Shown in pieces: positions 16,313 through 17,066 of a stretch of DNA of 17,066 nt. The stretch is from Bacillota bacterium. GTDB lineage: Bacteria > Bacillota > Bacilli > Alicyclobacillales > SLC66. Each line of letters opens with the position of its first letter. The first letter of the stretch is position 1. The notes under the pieces were generated by a model that was given only the letters and a program-made list of their open reading frames with translations, ran no database searches and had not been told where the DNA came from. The stretch lies in contig JAKADD010000010.1 in assembly GCA_021820825.1 (NCBI GenBank), positions 1 to 17,066 on the forward strand, written 5' to 3'. Made by a program: the position numbers and the translations under genes.

Positions 16313-17066
16313 TCACTTCAATCCGCCAAACCTGCGTTCCCTGGTCAAATATGTCCTGATTGACTCTTCGAAGTGAGCACGGGTAAAATTCGGCCACGTT
16401 TCTTCAATGAACACGAATTCCGTATAAGCGATCTGCCACAAGAGAAAATTGCTGACGCGCTGGTCGCCGGCGGTGCGGATGAGCAGATCCGGGTCCGCTA
16501 CGTCCGCCGTGTCCAGCGCGGCTGCGATCGCCTCTTCCGTAATGTCGCACGCTCGCAGTTCGCGTTTCTCCACGCGCTCCGCCACCGCCTGAACCGCTTT
16601 GACAATCTCATTGCGGCTGCCATAGTTGAGGGCAAATTGCACGAGCAGACCAGTGTTTCCCGTTGTCTGATCCCGCGCTTTCCGGATCGTTCCCTGTGTT
16701 GCGTCAGGCAATTTGCCTTCATCACCGATAATTTTAATGCAAACATTCCGTTCCACCAGTTCGGCGATATCCAACTGGAAGAACTCATCGACCAATTGCC
16801 ACAGATAGTCAATTTCCTGCGGGGGTCTTTTCCAGTTTTCCGTGGAAAATGAGTAGAGAGTCAGCACTTTTACGCCCCAATCGTCGGCGGCGCGTATGAT
16901 CTCACGCATGGCGAGCATACCAGCATGATGTCCGGCTGCGCGCGGCAATCCCCGGCGGCGCGCCCAGCGTCCGTTCCCATCCATGATGATCGCAATGTGC
17001 GCAGGAACGCGCTCGGCCAGAAACGGTCTGTCGTAGGAACGTTTCCCTCTCAACCTACGAAACAGG
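16313..17066 (-). CDS. uppS: Undecaprenyl diphosphate synthase (5' end probably beyond right edge)
   Basis: A cis-prenyltransferase adding eight isopentenyl units to farnesyl diphosphate to make the C55 carrier precursor for peptidoglycan. The first start inside the window is TTG 17053 (246 aa), but it has no spaced ribosome-binding site and the frame is open to the edge, so the gene probably begins upstream. Counting from that TTG: MDGNGRWA (24-31, catalytic Asp25), GHHAGM (41-46), LTLYSFSTENWKRP (64-77), FALNYGSRNEIV (140-151), DPDLLIRTAGDQRVSNF (187-203) and LLWQIAYTEFVF (204-215, Glu212 a metal ligand). The usual RTSGE/RTGGE motif is RTAGD here. frr and pyrH, the typical upstream neighbours, would lie outside. 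Confidence 0.95.
   Translation of the reverse strand, partial: LFRRLRGKRSYDRPFLAERVPAHIAIIMDGNGRWARRRGLPRAAGHHAGMLAMREIIRAADDWGVKVLTLYSFSTENWKRPPQEIDYLWQLVDEFFQLDIAELVERNVCIKIIGDEGKLPDATQGTIRKARDQTTGNTGLLVQFALNYGSRNEIVKAVQAVAERVEKRELRACDITEEAIAAALDTADVADPDLLIRTAGDQRVSNFLLWQIAYTEFVFIEETWPNFTRAHFEESIRTYLTRERRFGGLK

Noticed and set aside
1..17066. Mobile elements, CRISPR arrays, tRNA or rRNA genes, or a defence-type system
   Set aside because: None seen: the window is filled by syntenic housekeeping genes with short gaps, and no direct-repeat arrays, inverted-repeat ends or transposase/phage domains.

Overview
The window is a dense block of housekeeping genes, all on the minus strand, and by eye moderately GC-rich. 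The order read 5'->3' on the minus strand is uppS, cdsA, dxr, rseP, polC, then rimP, nusA, rnpM (ylxR), ylxQ, infB, rbfA, nrnA-type DHH phosphoesterase, truB and ribF. A PolC-type replicative polymerase with an embedded proofreading exonuclease, together with the rimP-nusA-ylxR-ylxQ-infB order, points to a Bacillota member of class Bacilli. The DHH gene between rbfA and truB, and the lack of proS and ylxP at their Bacillus subtilis positions, suggest a lineage away from Bacillus, perhaps Alicyclobacillaceae-like. That placement is inference.

Right half (about 17066 to 8662): isoprenoid, lipid and envelope genes plus DNA polymerase. UppS makes undecaprenyl diphosphate for cell-wall synthesis, CdsA makes CDP-diacylglycerol, Dxr commits carbon to the MEP isoprenoid pathway that feeds UppS, RseP is the site-2 intramembrane protease, and PolC is the replicative polymerase. 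Spacing is tight: 9 nt between uppS and cdsA, 14 nt between cdsA and dxr, about 45 nt between dxr and rseP, and 45 nt between rseP and polC. This looks like one transcription unit entering from beyond the right edge.

Middle (8661 to 8420): the only sizeable non-coding stretch, about 240 nt. It holds a good extended -10 sigma-A-type promoter and a leader with several stem-loops. One is a 10-bp GC-rich hairpin with a broken U tract that could serve both as the polC terminator and as an attenuator for rimP-nusA-infB. A long-range helix that would bury the rimP ribosome-binding site is also possible.

Left half (8419 to 1): the transcription/translation operon. It covers 30S maturation (RimP, RbfA), transcription termination/antitermination (NusA), RNase P modulation (RnpM), a K-turn-binding L7Ae-like protein (YlxQ), initiation factor IF2 with a very long Gly/Arg-rich disordered linker, a DHH nano-RNase/pAp phosphatase, tRNA pseudouridine-55 synthase and FAD synthetase (cut by the left edge). 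Several genes overlap by 4 to 8 nt, implying translational coupling. The two longest gaps inside this operon (nusA-rnpM and infB-rbfA) carry related structured elements. No mobile elements, CRISPR arrays, tRNAs or rRNAs were seen. The most novel material here is RNA-level regulation rather than a new gene system.
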